Part shown: in pieces, positions 22,665-33,921 of the stretch
Layout of the letters: the number at the start of each line of letters is the position of its first letter
Numbering within the stretch: the stretch's first letter is position 1
Assembly: GCA_960531495.1 (NCBI GenBank)
Contig: OY482846.1
Span: forward strand, 44,192,223 to 44,256,222
Source of the DNA: Zeus faber
Taxonomy: Eukaryota; Chordata; Actinopteri; Zeiformes; Zeidae
Length of the DNA stretch: 64,000 bases
Direction of reading: 5' to 3'
The notes under the pieces: generated by a model
What the model was told of the DNA's origin: nothing
Database searches by the model: none
What the model saw: only the letters and a program-made list of their open reading frames with translations
Position numbers and translations under genes: made by a program

Positions 22665-24242
22665 CAGTGGGGAGAACAATTATTTGATACACTACCGATT
22701 TGCAGGTTTTCCCACTTACAAAGCATGTAGAGGTCTGTCGTTTTTATCATAGGTACATCTCAACAGTGAGAGACTAAATCTAAAACAAAAATCCAGAAAA
22801 TCACATTGTATGATTTTTAAATAATTAATTTGCATTTTATTGCATGAAACAAGTATTTGATACATCAGAAAAACAGAACCTAATATTTGGTACAGAAACC
22901 TTTGTTTGCAATTACAGAGATCAAGACATTTCCTGTAGTTCTTAACCAGGTTTGCACACACTGCAGCAGGGATTTTGGCCCACTCCTCCATACAGATCTT
23001 CTCCAGATCCTTCAGGTTTCGGGGCTGTCGCTGGGCAACACAGACTTTCAGCTCTCTCCAAAGATTTTCTATTGGATTCAGGTCTGGAGACTGGCTAGGC
23101 CACTCTAGGACCTTGAGATGCTTCTTACGGAGCCACTCCTTCGTTGCCCTGGCTGTGTGTTTCGGGTCGTTGTCATGCTGGAAGACCCAGCCACGCCCCA
23201 TCTTCAATGCTGAGGGAAGGAGGTTGTTGGCCAAGATCTCGCGATACATGGCCCCATCCCCAATACGGTGCAGTCGTCCTGTCCCCTTTGCAGAAAAGCA
23301 TCCCCAAAGAATGTTTCCACCTCCATGCTTCACTGTTGGGATGGTGTTCTTGGGGTTGTTCTCATCTTCCCCCAAACATGGCGAGGGGAGTTTAAACCAC
23401 AAAGCTCTATTTTGGTCTCATCAGACCACATGACCTTCTCCCATTCCTCCTCTGGATCATCCAGATGGTCATTGGCAAACTTCAGACGGGCCTGGACATG
23501 CGCTGGCTTGAGCAGAGGGACCCTGCGTGCGCTGCAGGATTTTAATCCATGACGGCGTAGTGTGTTACTTGTGGTTTTCTTTGATAGTGTGGTCCCAGCT
23601 CACTTCAGGTCATTGTCCAGGTCCTGCCGTGTAGTTCTGGGCTGATCCCTCACCTTTCTTATGATCATTGAGGCTCCATGAGGTGAGATCTTGCATGGAG
23701 CCCCAGTCCGAGGGAGATTGACTGTCATCTTGAACTTCTTCCATTTTATAATAATTGCGCCAACAGTTGTTGTCTTTTCACCAAGCTGCTTGCCTCCTGT
23801 CCTGTAGCCCCTCCCAGCCTTGTGCAGGTCTACAATGTTGTCCCTGATGTCCTTAGACAGCTATCTGGTCTTGCCCATTGTGGAGAGGTTGGAGTCTGAT
23901 TGATTTGAGTGTGGATAGGAGTGTTTTATACAGGTAACAAGTTCAAAGAGTTGCAGTTAATACAGGTAATGAGTGGAGAATGGGAGGGCTTCCTAAAGAA
24001 AAACAAACAGGTCTGTGAGAGCCGAAATTATTACTGGTTGGGAGGTGAAATACTTATTTCATGCGATAAAATGCTAATTAATTATTTAAAAATCATACAA
24101 CGTGATTTTCTGGATTTTTGTTTTAGATTCCGTCTTTCACAGTTGAGATGTACCTATGATAAAAATGACAGACCTCTACATGCTTTGTAAGTAGGAAAAC
24201 CTGCAAAATCGGCAGTGTATCAAATACTTGTTCCCCCCACTG
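22665..24242 (-). mobile_element. Tc1-like transposon (family B), near full length
   Basis: It is flanked by TA on both sides, with ends CAGTGGGG and CCCCCCACTG and inverted repeats of roughly 200 bp that each contain GACCTCTACATGCTTTGTAA or its complement. The length of 1578 bp suits an intact Tc1 element of the long-repeat type seen in fish. The transposase gene is on the minus strand. Confidence 0.95.
22830..23882 (-). pseudogene. Tc1-like transposase pseudogene
   Basis: It starts MGKTR at 23882, followed at once by a TAG stop in the sixth codon. Downstream, the DNA-binding part ([20 protein letters not shown]) and catalytic core are recognisable: [31 protein letters not shown] and [15 protein letters not shown], giving the DDE triad positions. 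A frameshift after RHVWGK separates the first half from the second, and another stop lies near the middle. It is inactivated but well preserved. Confidence 0.92.
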
Positions 24243-24315
24243 TATATGAAAAAATAAAAAATAAATTTAGGTTCAAGGTTTCTGAAGCCTAACACGCACA
24301 CGCACACGGACACAC

Positions 24316-24425
<110 letters not shown>

Positions 24426-24427
24426 AC

Positions 24428-24511
24428 CTTGGTGTACAGATAGATTCGGTCCGTGTTCTGACTGGTGCAGAACTGGAGGCCGGGGTACCGAGGCCGAGAG
24501 GCGCTGTCGTT

Positions 24512-24549
<38 letters not shown>

Positions 24550-24597
24550 CCCCTCTGGATGAAGCCGGACATGGTGGGCGCTCCTCTGTCTCATTGC
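24428..24597 (-). CDS. zranb3: ZRANB3 exon, poly-Asp run and start of substrate-recognition domain
   Basis: It encodes residues 475-531. The first part is an unconserved linker with an unbroken run of 12 aspartates (residues 492-503), each coded GAT. It ends in YPGLQFCTSQNTDRIYLYTK, matching human LMFCASRNTDRIHIYTK, the start of the SRD. The acceptor is CATTCCTAG and the donor ACCAAG|GTACGT, followed at once by a (GT)n tract of about 105 bp. Phase 1 to 0. The aspartate codons form a trinucleotide microsatellite that may vary in length between individuals. Confidence 0.93.
24512..24547 (-). repeat. Coding (GAT)12 trinucleotide repeat
   Basis: Twelve perfect ATC units on the plus strand, read as twelve GAT codons (Asp) inside the ZRANB3 exon. 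Confidence 0.97.
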
Positions 24598-26560
24598 CTA
24601 GGAATGTTAGACAATATGAAAGCCACCGCTGCTGACCTTTGGCAGATCCATCACATACCTCCTGGCATCATTCGTCCCTTTATGGCGTAAGGGAATGACC
24701 AGGCACAGACTTTACAATGGACCTTAAAAATAGTTTTAGAGCTCTTTTGTGTGTGCGTGTGTGTGTGTCTGTAGGGGAAAATGAATGGCTGCCAGAAGAA
24801 AGCACAGAAGCGGTGAGAAATGAGGTGAGATGAGAAAGTGACGGCCCACGTTCTAAAAAACAAAGTGGACTGGCGTTGGTGGCACCAACATAACTGCACT
24901 CAATCCGCTGATCTGAATCTACATATCTGAATTTGTATTTGGTGCGAAAAAACTGTACATGCGTTTTGTCATGTTCCATTAATTCCCGCGTTGGTCTGTG
25001 GCTCTGTTCTCAAGAACAAGAAGGATTGAAGAGAACTTCTGTGGACGAGGCCCAATTTCTTTTATTTTCCCCTCATACGGGAAGGGAAGGAGAAAAGGTC
25101 AAAGATGGACAGAGATAAACAGTCCGTCATGGAAAGAGAGAGAGAGAGACAGGCGGGGTACGTGAGAAAGAGAGGGAGAGACTGACCAGGGAAGATGAAG
25201 ACAGACAGGACGATAGGAGACGATAAACCGAGGGGGAAGAGTTTGAAAGAAAATAAATGAATGAGGAACGCCGGCGAGTGCAAGTTTTTTCTTTTCCTTT
25301 TTTTTACGAGATGGAACCGAGAGGGAGAAAGGCAAGGCGGAGAGAAAGATGGAGCGATGGGAGGTGTGGGGGTGGGGGGCGGGCCATTAATGTCAGCTGT
25401 GTAGCTCGATAATCTCGTCATCAGCGGCCATCGGCAAAAGGTCAGAGCGCTGGAAATGAGAGACGCTGAGCGGACGGCACTCCACCGCGCTTCATTTAGA
25501 CAATGACCTGTAAGGCTTTGATAATACCAACACCACCACCGCCCTCCCACCCCCACCACCACCACCAGCACGCTCCTAAATCATTGCACAGCCCAAGCAT
25601 AACAAGAAAAAGGACGACGACAACACGTTAGTCCAGGAATGGCGTGAAATGACGCCAACGGGTCGAGTCAATGACTCTGCTGAGTCGACTTGCAAATTTG
25701 TCCGGTTCTACTCCCGCAGCATTTGGGGGAGGGTTTGATGACCCCATCCCCTCCGCGAGCCCGGAGCTCGTTACGGGTGGGGGTTGGGGGTGGCTAGAAT
25801 CTCCGGGGTTTCAATTTGCCTTCATTGGAAATCGAAAGTGGCTTAGAAAGAAGTACCCCGGGTGGTGGTGGTGGTGGTGGTGGTGGTGGGAGCAATAATG
25901 AAGACATCCAAGACGTTCTTCATTGCCTGACATTACCTGCCAGGCTTCTAGGAAAACAGGGGAATGAAAAGTCGAGGGGGTGGAAGGACGGAGCACTTTG
26001 GAGGAAACCACGGCGGGCGGTGTCCATGTCTCCGTCAGCATCGATACGCCGACTGAGAATAATAATAATTAAAAAAACAAAACTTTAAGCGAGCATCCCA
26101 TTGGTTGCTGTGTTTCCTTTCTTTGGGCCCAGAGTGCCGGGAGCTACGACTGACTCCTCAGAACAGGGGTTTGGAACTGCAGGTTCGGACCCCCTGGATC
26201 AGCACTGCAGGTTTGGACACAGGGATTCTAGATGGCTCTGCAGAGCTGTCCTGTCCAACCCCAGATTTGGAAAGCTTTGGTCAGAACTTCCAGGGTCCGC
26301 ACTGCATGTTTGGGCTGCCTGGGTCAAAGAGCTGCAGCTTTTGACCGCCTGGGTCAGAACTGCATGTTTGGACCGCCGGGGTGAGAGAATTGCAGGTTTA
26401 GAAAGCCTGTCATCACCGCAAATAAAACATATAAACATGCCTATGAAATAAATCCTGAAATTGATAAACGAGGCAATAAATATATAACTGCACTGTACTG
26501 TGGGTCCGACCACAAAATGGTTTTATTCAGTGTCTCATGGCAATTGTTTTTAATCATTCA
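24598..26560. other. Intron stretch without a recognised gene
   Basis: It contains purine-rich sequence at 25050-25370, a (CCA)n patch near 25530-25570, a (GGT)9 run at 25862-25889 and imperfect short tandem repeats at 26165-26410. No conserved frame. Confidence 0.5.
26165..26410. repeat. Imperfect tandem repeats around ACTGCAGGTTTGGACC
   Basis: The phrase AACTGCAGGTT/ACTGCATGTTTGG with CCTGGGTCAGA recurs about seven times at roughly 30-40 bp spacing, strongly diverged. Probably an old minisatellite. Confidence 0.55.
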
Positions 26561-26574
26561 CAACAATCCCGTCC

Positions 26575-28190
26575 GCCGTCATGTTTTTAACTTTGTCAGC
26601 GAGTATGTTTTCTGAGCTTTTCAATGCTGCTGCTTCGCCCTTAACTGCCTTTTACCCTGATTTTAAAACAGAGGAGCTCGTCTCCCATTTTAATGACACG
26701 TGTCTGACCGCCCTGGACTCTGTCGCCCGACACGAGGAGAAAAAGTCGATTATCGCAGCCCTGGCTAAATGAATCCGCCCAGGACCTCAAGAGAGACTGC
26801 AGGAAAAAGGAACGGGAGGAGATCTGGAAAGACTATGCGTAATTATCAAAGGGCAGTTAAAGGGGCAAGAGCAGCGTTCAGAATTGTATTTAAGGTAATA
26901 GACTCCGTCATCACCCTGTCATCATACTCAGGCCTCACCGAAGACGTGTGAGGAGTTTTTCAACATTTTTGCTAGAAAATACGAGAATATAAGACGGAAA
27001 ATGACGCCCCTTGTCCAAGTTATACATGCTAGTGGCGACATTGACGGTGTCACCGTCACTTTTACTTGAAACCAACATGAAATCAACCACGTGCAGCCTG
27101 GATATCATCCCCACCAAATTTCTTGAAGAGGTGATTGACACAATTGGACCCAGTTTATTATCTATTATTAATGGCTCGCCGGAGAAATGCATTTTTCCTT
27201 CTGCCTTTAAACATCCTCTTTTAAAGAAGCCTAACCTTGATCCCTTTGTTCTTCACAATTTCAGGCCCACTTCTAAACTTCCATTTCTTTTAAGGGTTTT
27301 AAAGAAGGTGGTATCAACCCAGCTTTTGGCTTCTTTGAGAAATTCCAGTCTGGTTTTAGAACTTAAGCACAGAAACGGCCCTCCTCAAAGTAACCAACGG
27401 TATCCTTTTAGCAGCTGACAGGGGGGACAGTGTCATTTTAATTATTTGAGATCTAAGTGCAGCCTTTGACACTGGAGATCAAGCCGTTTTAACTGAGCGT
27501 CTTAACACCTGGGATGGCATCAAGGACACTGCACTTGGCTGGTTTCATTGTCAGCTTTTAGAAAGAACCTTTGCGGTCTCCATAGGTTACGACTCATCGT
27601 GCGCGGCTCAAATTACCTGTGGTGTACCGCAAGGTTCCGTTTTAGGTCCAGTTTTATTTTCCATGTACATCTCTATTTGCCAAATCATCCAGAGACACAA
27701 CGTCTCTTTTCCTTGTTACGCAGACGACGCACAGATATACCTTCCTCTGAGACCTGGTGACCCAAACACCCTGGCTGCTGTTGTAGATCGTCTCAATGAT
27801 ATCAACCGTTGGATGGCACAGCATTTCCTTCAACTCAATAATTCAAAATTGGTACGATCCTTGGTACTCTGTCCGCAAATAATGAAGTCTGTTGCCAGAA
27901 ACTTGGGAGCACTGTTTGACTCTGACCTAAACTTTGAACAACAAATAAACAGATATGTTGACCCCGTATGAGCCAGTGCGCAGCCTTAGATTCTCAGGCG
28001 GGCGGGGCGCTCCTGGCTGTTTCCATCAGGGCCCCTCGGCATTTGGAACGACCTGGCTGAGGAGATTCGGCAAGCAGAGTCATTGTCTTCTTTTAAATGA
28101 CTTTTAAAACCTATTTTTAGAGATCTACTTTTATGTGATGTCACCGCCTTTCTTAATCCATTTAATTTTTTCACTTATTTACTTTTTCAT
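26575..28190 (+). mobile_element. L2-like LINE remnant
   Basis: Degenerate reverse transcriptase in mixed frames: ETALLKVTNGILLAADRGDS, DLSAAFDTGDQAVL, ITCGVPQGSVLGPVLFSMYI and FPCYADDAQIYLPLRPGD, then WMAQHFLQLNNSK and ARNLGALFDSDLNFEQQI. The catalytic YADD is kept, but many in-frame stops and a deletion before the C-terminal IWNDLAEEIRQAESL make it inactive. It ends near 28190 in an AT-rich tail. Confidence 0.85.
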
Positions 28191-28439
28191 TTTATTTCTA
28201 TTTCTTATTATCATAAGGCATCTATTTATTTGTGCAGCTGCCAGATGACAGTTGGTTATTAAGTCAGCACATTTGAACATCCCTAGTTTGTATGTGTTTT
28301 TAAATAGCCTGAATGGACTGTAAATTCGCCCCCAAAAAAGACCATAATGCATTTTTTTTTTTCAGGGGACAGTGCCGTTACAATAGTAGAGGAAAACTGC
28401 GGATGATATTATATATTTCAATATTATAATCACAATATG

Positions 28440-28530
28440 TTTGATTATTATCATTACATTATTATTATTATTATTATTATTAATAAATTATTATTATTAT
28501 TATTATTATTATTAAATATTATTATTAAGA
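28440..28530. repeat. (ATT)n repeat
   Basis: Interrupted ATT trinucleotides, about 20 units in two blocks. Confidence 0.9.
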
Positions 28531-28548
28531 CTTATTGTGTGCTATCAC

Positions 28549-28646
28549 CGGGTGCGTTGCATTACATTTCACTGCATATATGTATGGAAGTATGTATATG
28601 TATGTGACAAATAAAAATCTTGAATCTTGAATCTTGAATCTTGAAT
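28549..28646 (+). mobile_element. Jockey/CR1-group LINE 3' tail
   Basis: It begins in CACCGGGTGCGTTGCATTAC and ends in four TCTTGAA repeats, matching the copy at 13133 almost base for base. Heavily 5'-truncated. Confidence 0.88.
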
Positions 28647-28649
28647 GAT

Positions 28650-30430
28650 CAAATTGATTCAATTTCTATGACTTGGGATTAACATTTGTTTTTTATCCAG
28701 TCATTTCCATACGAATTTCTGCATAATGGACCATTACGCAGTCGGAGGAGAGGCAGACGGCCAACGGCAGGGAACCAATGAGCCTTTCAGCGTGGCTTTA
28801 GCAGCTTCCACTGGTGACTGCTGTGTAAAAACATTAGCAAATATAAAGTATATGCGTTCATGGGTGCGGCATTCAAATTCTAGCAACACAGGCGTTTGCC
28901 GGGCAAGTATCACATGGCAGGATTAAAATGGGGCTTGGATACCCATGAAAATACTTCAACTTGAAATCCCAAACGCATACAGGCGTGTCCAGAGCTGTTG
29001 AAGGGTTAAACATTATACTATTGGACCGGTGTCATGCTGCCTAATCAAAATAAACTCCTAACTGTGTTACTGCTACTGGAACCGAAACCAAAAAGTGAAA
29101 TCACTACCATTTGTACCAAACATTTTCATTTGGGTGCGGCACTGTAAATCAGCCCGGTTCCCCGCGGAGTGGGTTGGTTTTAAGGTGGAAACCCACACGA
29201 GGGCTTGGGAAGACACCAGCGCGAGCTCTCATCTGCCAGACACATACATGGCAGCCAATCACAACATTCCGACCCACCTGTGCCCTGTAGCCGATCACAT
29301 TTGTTTCGCGTTGCCAGAGTAATTGCAATTGTTACTTATTGCACCTTACTTCATTATTTTCATTTCGTTGAGCTGTTTATTACTTATTGTCGAGTGTGTC
29401 TTGTACTTATTACAAGACACATTCCATTCCTGAAGACAACATGTTTTAGCACCACAAAACTTAAAAAATCCTATCACTTCTTTATCTGTAGTGAAACCTT
29501 GCAGGTCTGAAGTGTTCAGAGTTGCTTTATTGGCAATTTGTTTTTTGTTTTTTTAATTTCTTTCTTTCATCCCCCCCTCCCCCCTCCGCTGTTTGCCACG
29601 GCAGAACGCGCCAACTGCATTAAGTGGGCCATTTTAACGGTGGGAGCAATTCATCTTACAAAAGCCGTCTTATTAGACTGTCACTTACACAGTATGAACA
29701 GAGCCTTTTCAAACCACCCCGGAGGGATTTTACTTGTTATTTTACTGCCGAAAGAAAAGAAAAACATCGCCCTAATTGGACCGTGTCGCCTCATCTTCTT
29801 CTGGATCGACAAAAAAAAAAAAAAAAAAAAAAGATTAAAATAAAACGACGCCCCCAAGAAGGAAAAACAAAAAGATAAATGACTTGAATAGTGCTCACAT
29901 TCGGGCCGCATTTCCACTATGCTAACTTTGATGGGACCTACGCCAGGTTTGTTAACCGCTCCCACTGTAAATACGGAAAAAAACTCGTAGAATACCATTT
30001 TTACTGCCTTTACTTCCGGTCCAAATCCAGACACGCAGATGGGTTTTTTGTATGGGGCAATCTTACCGCATCCCAGCGTGCCCGAATATTGCCCGACGAA
30101 ACTACACGGTCGACAGCCATTTTGGAAGTTGATCGCGGATCGACGGAAGCGCTTCTCCAAGGCTCCCCACTACGCCCAGTCAGATTTGGGGGCTGCCTTT
30201 GAAGTTCGAGAAAAAAAAAAAAAGCCCTCTCGACCCCGTCGTCGTTCGTCTGTTTTGCCTGCGTCAGTATGTCGACCTTCTGAATCGCACAATGTAAACA
30301 CAATGGACGAAAAATCGGAATTACGCAAATTTATTGGAATCGGGCATCGGGGCCTTCTCGTGGTGGAAGCTGCCTTTTGAGGCTGGGGTTTGGATTAGGT
30401 TGGTTCAAGAGTTTAATGGTGTGAGTGAAA
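28650..30430. other. Intron stretch without a recognised gene
   Basis: It has an A run at 29811-29832. Positions 29890-30360 have open frames on both strands with even base composition, but no domain and no phase-matching splice pair was found. Confidence 0.45.
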
Positions 30431-30431
30431 T

Positions 30432-30545
30432 AGATGGATGGATGGGTGGGTGGATGGGTGGATGGGTGGATGGATGGGTGGGTGGGTGGATGGATGGATA
30501 GGTTGGTGGGTGGATGGAGGGATGGGTGGGTGGATGGATGGAGGT
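30432..30545. repeat. (GGAT)n / (GGTG)n simple repeat
   Basis: Degenerate GGAT and GGTG units over about 110 bp. Confidence 0.93.
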
Positions 30546-30687
30546 ACGGTATTCCCCCTCATTTGAATCTTGCCGACAGTGCCGGCACCTCAATGAGATT
30601 GCTGTCTGTGTTTACCTACTTTATTATTAGAGGGGGGAGCGCCTTGGCCTGTCTGCCAGGCGAGGAAACTAATATCGGAGAAATCAA

Positions 30688-30690
<3 letters not shown>

Positions 30691-30748
<58 letters not shown>
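30691..30748. repeat. (GT)n microsatellite
   Basis: About 29 units with one T interruption. Confidence 0.96.
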
Positions 30749-30922
30749 AGGGCGCTCCACTGTCTACTCTGCGCCCCCTCCTTCGGACACTGCTGGCAGG
30801 TAGAGTGACACAGCTAAGCATCCCAAAGCATTCTGTACTTACAGACTGTTCTAGATGTTCCAATCATCGCCTCCACGAATAACGAACGAGTGTTTGTTTC
30901 CCTGTAGTTCAGTGGGAGGCGA

Positions 30923-30923
<1 letters not shown>

Positions 30924-30991
<68 letters not shown>
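30924..30991. repeat. (GT)n microsatellite
   Basis: About 34 pure units, 175 bp from the preceding run. Confidence 0.97.
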
Positions 30992-30993
<2 letters not shown>

Positions 30994-31385
30994 AGACGGT
31001 TGTTTGAAAAATGGCTCAATCAAAACAGAAACTCAGCATAACAACTTCAGGTGTGGCATGCATTTTTATTTTATAGCTCTTCATATTATGCCTAGTGTAA
31101 ACACTGATTAGTAATGAGCCCTAAGTTCGCACACCGGAAGTAACGATTCAGCCTCCGCCCTATTCAGGGGAGCTTTTCCATTAGCTGTAGCTCCTCCAAC
31201 CTTGTGTCTCGATACAGTACTACATGTCAAGGTAGTTACTACACCGCTAGACGCAGCCTTTCCTTTAATACATGGTCATAATTCCTATTCATAAATTATA
31301 CCCTTAACAGTATTACCAATAACAAATTCATCCTGAGCATTTTGTTACTATTCTGTTCTGCATTTTTTGACAAGTTGTAAATATG

Positions 31386-32267
31386 CACCGATTAGCCACA
31401 TTATAATCACTGAGGTGAAGTGAATAACGTTGATCATCTCATTCCAACGGCGCCTGTCAAGGGGTGAGATATACTAGGCAGCAACTGAACAGTCGGTTCT
31501 TGACGTTGATGTGCTGGAAGCAGGAAAAATGGGGAAGCGTAAGGATCTGAGCCACTTTGACAAGGACCAAATTGTGATGGCCAGACGACTGGGTCAGAGC
31601 ATCTCCAAAACGACAGGTCTTGTGGGGTGTTCCTGGTAAGCAGTGGTTACTACCTACCAGAAGTGGTCCAAGGGTGGACAACGGGTGAACCGGCGACAGG
31701 GTGATCGGCGCACATGGGCTCATTGATGTACGTAGGGAGTGAAGTCTAGCCCATTTGGTCCGATCCCACAGAAGAGCTACTGTAGCACAAATTACTGAAA
31801 AAGTTGATGCTGCTGTGATAGAAAGTAGTCATAGCACACAGTGCATCACAGCTTGCTGTGTATGGGGCTGTGTAGCTGCAGAATGGGCAGAGTGCCTATG
31901 CTGAACCCTTTCCACCACTGAAAGCACCTACAATCGACACGTGAGCGTTAAAACTAGAGCATGGAGCAATGGAAGAAGGTGGGCTGGTCTGATGAATCAG
32001 GTTTTCTTCTACATCATGTGGATGGGTGGGGTTAGGGTCTGATCCGATGGAGCATCTGTAGGATGTGTTCGAACAACAAGCATGACGCCTCAACTTGCAG
32101 GACTTAAAGGATCTGCTGCTAACGTCTTGGTGTCAGATACCACAGGACACCTTCAGAGGTCTTGTGGACTCCATGCCTCCACGGGTCAGAGCTGTTTTGG
32201 CGGCACAAAGGGAGCTACATAATACTAGCTCAATTAGTGGTGGCTTCATTGTTGTGGCTGATCGGTG
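31386..32267 (+). mobile_element. Tc1-like transposon (family A, copy 3), deleted
   Basis: The ends CACCGATTAGCC and GGCTGATCGGTG are inverted repeats. The transposase start is present, [20 protein letters not shown] near 31530, followed by [14 protein letters not shown], then a stop and frameshifts. The middle catalytic part is deleted between VWMGGVRV and the C-terminal TCRT-like region. It is about 0.9 kb, against roughly 1.6 kb for a full element. Confidence 0.92.
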
Positions 32268-32269
32268 CA

Positions 32270-33075
32270 TATAAGACAATTAGATAGATTTCGATTTCTT
32301 TCATGTACTTGCATAAGCTGTAGTATAAGCTTGAGAATATTCGAAAAGCGTGTGACCCTGCTTATTGACACGTTCTGAACAACATGGAAGCTGCCTTGAA
32401 GCCATGGGGAACGCGACAAACACAACTAACGTAAACTACACTAAAACAGGGTTCATTCTGGCATTACAAAATTTAATTCAAGGACTTTCAAGTACGACTT
32501 TTGACCACTATTTTTTTCATTTTCAAGGACATCTTCACGCAAAACAAATATTAACAAATTGGCAATGTGATGTTCATGAATGAAAATATTATAATGTTAG
32601 TCTCATTGTCTATTATTTATGAGTATATCTATTATCTATACTGTATATCGATTATCACTCTCATTATCATCTACTATTATAAGTGTCTATTTCCAACCAT
32701 GCTCGATTACATTGACAATCACTGGCATAATCCATGTGGTAAAAGCCATTCAGCAAAAGTCTGCAATTTTGTGGTAATAAACCAGCGAGAACAGCCCGTG
32801 ACAACCGAAACGTTGTGCTGTGAACTGAAATAGGCACTATGGCCCTGCCAGACCGTCACATGAGTAATAACAGTAAGAATAATAATGATAATCATTATAA
32901 TATAAAGTGATAACCCGCTCCACTCCTCACATCTCCTCCATGGCCCCATATGGAAGGGGGGTATACACTTCTATTATTAGTGATGACATTGGGGGGTGTA
33001 ATGCCGGGCAGCTGTTGAGGTGCCACCAGCCAATTTTCTCCAAGATATGAGGAGTGGGGAGATTACAGGTGTCTG
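32270..33075. other. Intron stretch without a recognised gene
   Basis: AT-rich sequence with short open frames only. Confidence 0.5.
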
Positions 33076-33079
33076 AGTG

Positions 33080-33122
33080 AGTGTGTGTGTGTGTGTGTGT
33101 GTGTGTACGTGTACGTGTGCGC

Positions 33123-33167
<45 letters not shown>
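33080..33167. repeat. (GT)n microsatellite next to the proposed 33177 exon
   Basis: A (GT)n run interrupted by TACGTGTACG and CGCGCG. It reads (CA)n on the ZRANB3 strand and starts about 10 bases after the proposed donor. Confidence 0.95.
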
Positions 33168-33168
<1 letters not shown>

Positions 33169-33176
33169 AGGATTAC

Positions 33177-33428
33177 CCCGTGTGTGTTCAGGGAGGGGGC
33201 GGCTGTGGTCTCGCTCTCCCCGTGCTTGTTTGCCTCCGCGCCTCCCCTTGTTGGCCGCCCCGACGGGATCCCAGTGTTTGTGTTCGGGGCCCTCTGCCTC
33301 CTCTCCCCGCTCTTCCTCCTGTTTGTCTTGGCAGACCCCCACCGGCCGCCCCCCGCCTTCCGGCTCGCAGTCGGAGTCGGAGAGGACGACGCAGGGCGGG
33401 GTGGTCCACCGCGGCTCCGGCTCGGGCG
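33177..33428 (-). CDS. zranb3: Probable additional ZRANB3 exon with SUMO-interacting-like motif
   Basis: This is an open stretch of 252 bases on the ZRANB3 strand, between the zinc-finger exon and the poly-Asp exon. It has a good acceptor (TCCACCCCCTCCCAAG) and a usable donor (CACGGG|GTAATC). Both borders are phase 1, exactly what the two neighbours need, so it joins as residues 391-475. It is GC-rich and hydrophilic, with acidic blocks (KQEEERGEEAEGPEHKHWD) and a basic tail. Residues 403-410, CVVLSDSD, have the hydrophobic-core-plus-acidic form of a SUMO-interacting motif. The human protein also has a long unconserved linker here, so similarity cannot confirm it. Because it is symmetric, it could be a cassette exon. 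The evidence is splice signals, phase and composition only. Confidence 0.62.
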
Positions 33429-33826
33429 CTTGGGAGGGGGTGGAGACAAGGATCGATTTATTTATTTGTTACTCTCGGCGACTCTTTCACAGTGAAATGG
33501 GTCTCGGGAGTGTCGAGATTGGAGCGCTGGACGCCGAGAAGCCGGACAAAAAAAAAAAAAAAAGGGGTCACAAAAGATTTTAAAACATTCTGGGAATTCT
33601 TCCACCGAATGGAAAAAAAGACGGATAGATACACAGACAGACAGACATATACAAGAAACAACAAATTGTCAATAAAATAAAGGTAAACATTAACTGAAAC
33701 ATATTTTTGCAATATACAATAAGTAAATGATGACAATAACAAGAAAAAAAAATTGGCAATGTAAAATAAAACTAGAAATGAACAATAAATAGTACAATTA
33801 ACCTTAACTTTTTATATATAGTATAT

Positions 33827-33921
<95 letters not shown>

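Noticed and set aside
22716-23402. Functional transposase gene
   Set aside because: An early stop and a frameshift separate it from its DNA-binding half, so it is a pseudogene.
25671-25898. Open frame ending in poly-Trp over (GGT)n
   Set aside because: A product of the trinucleotide repeat; no homology.
29891-30380. Overlapping open frames on both strands, possible unknown gene
   Set aside because: No domain, no start context and no phase-fitting splice pair; the frames disagree between strands.
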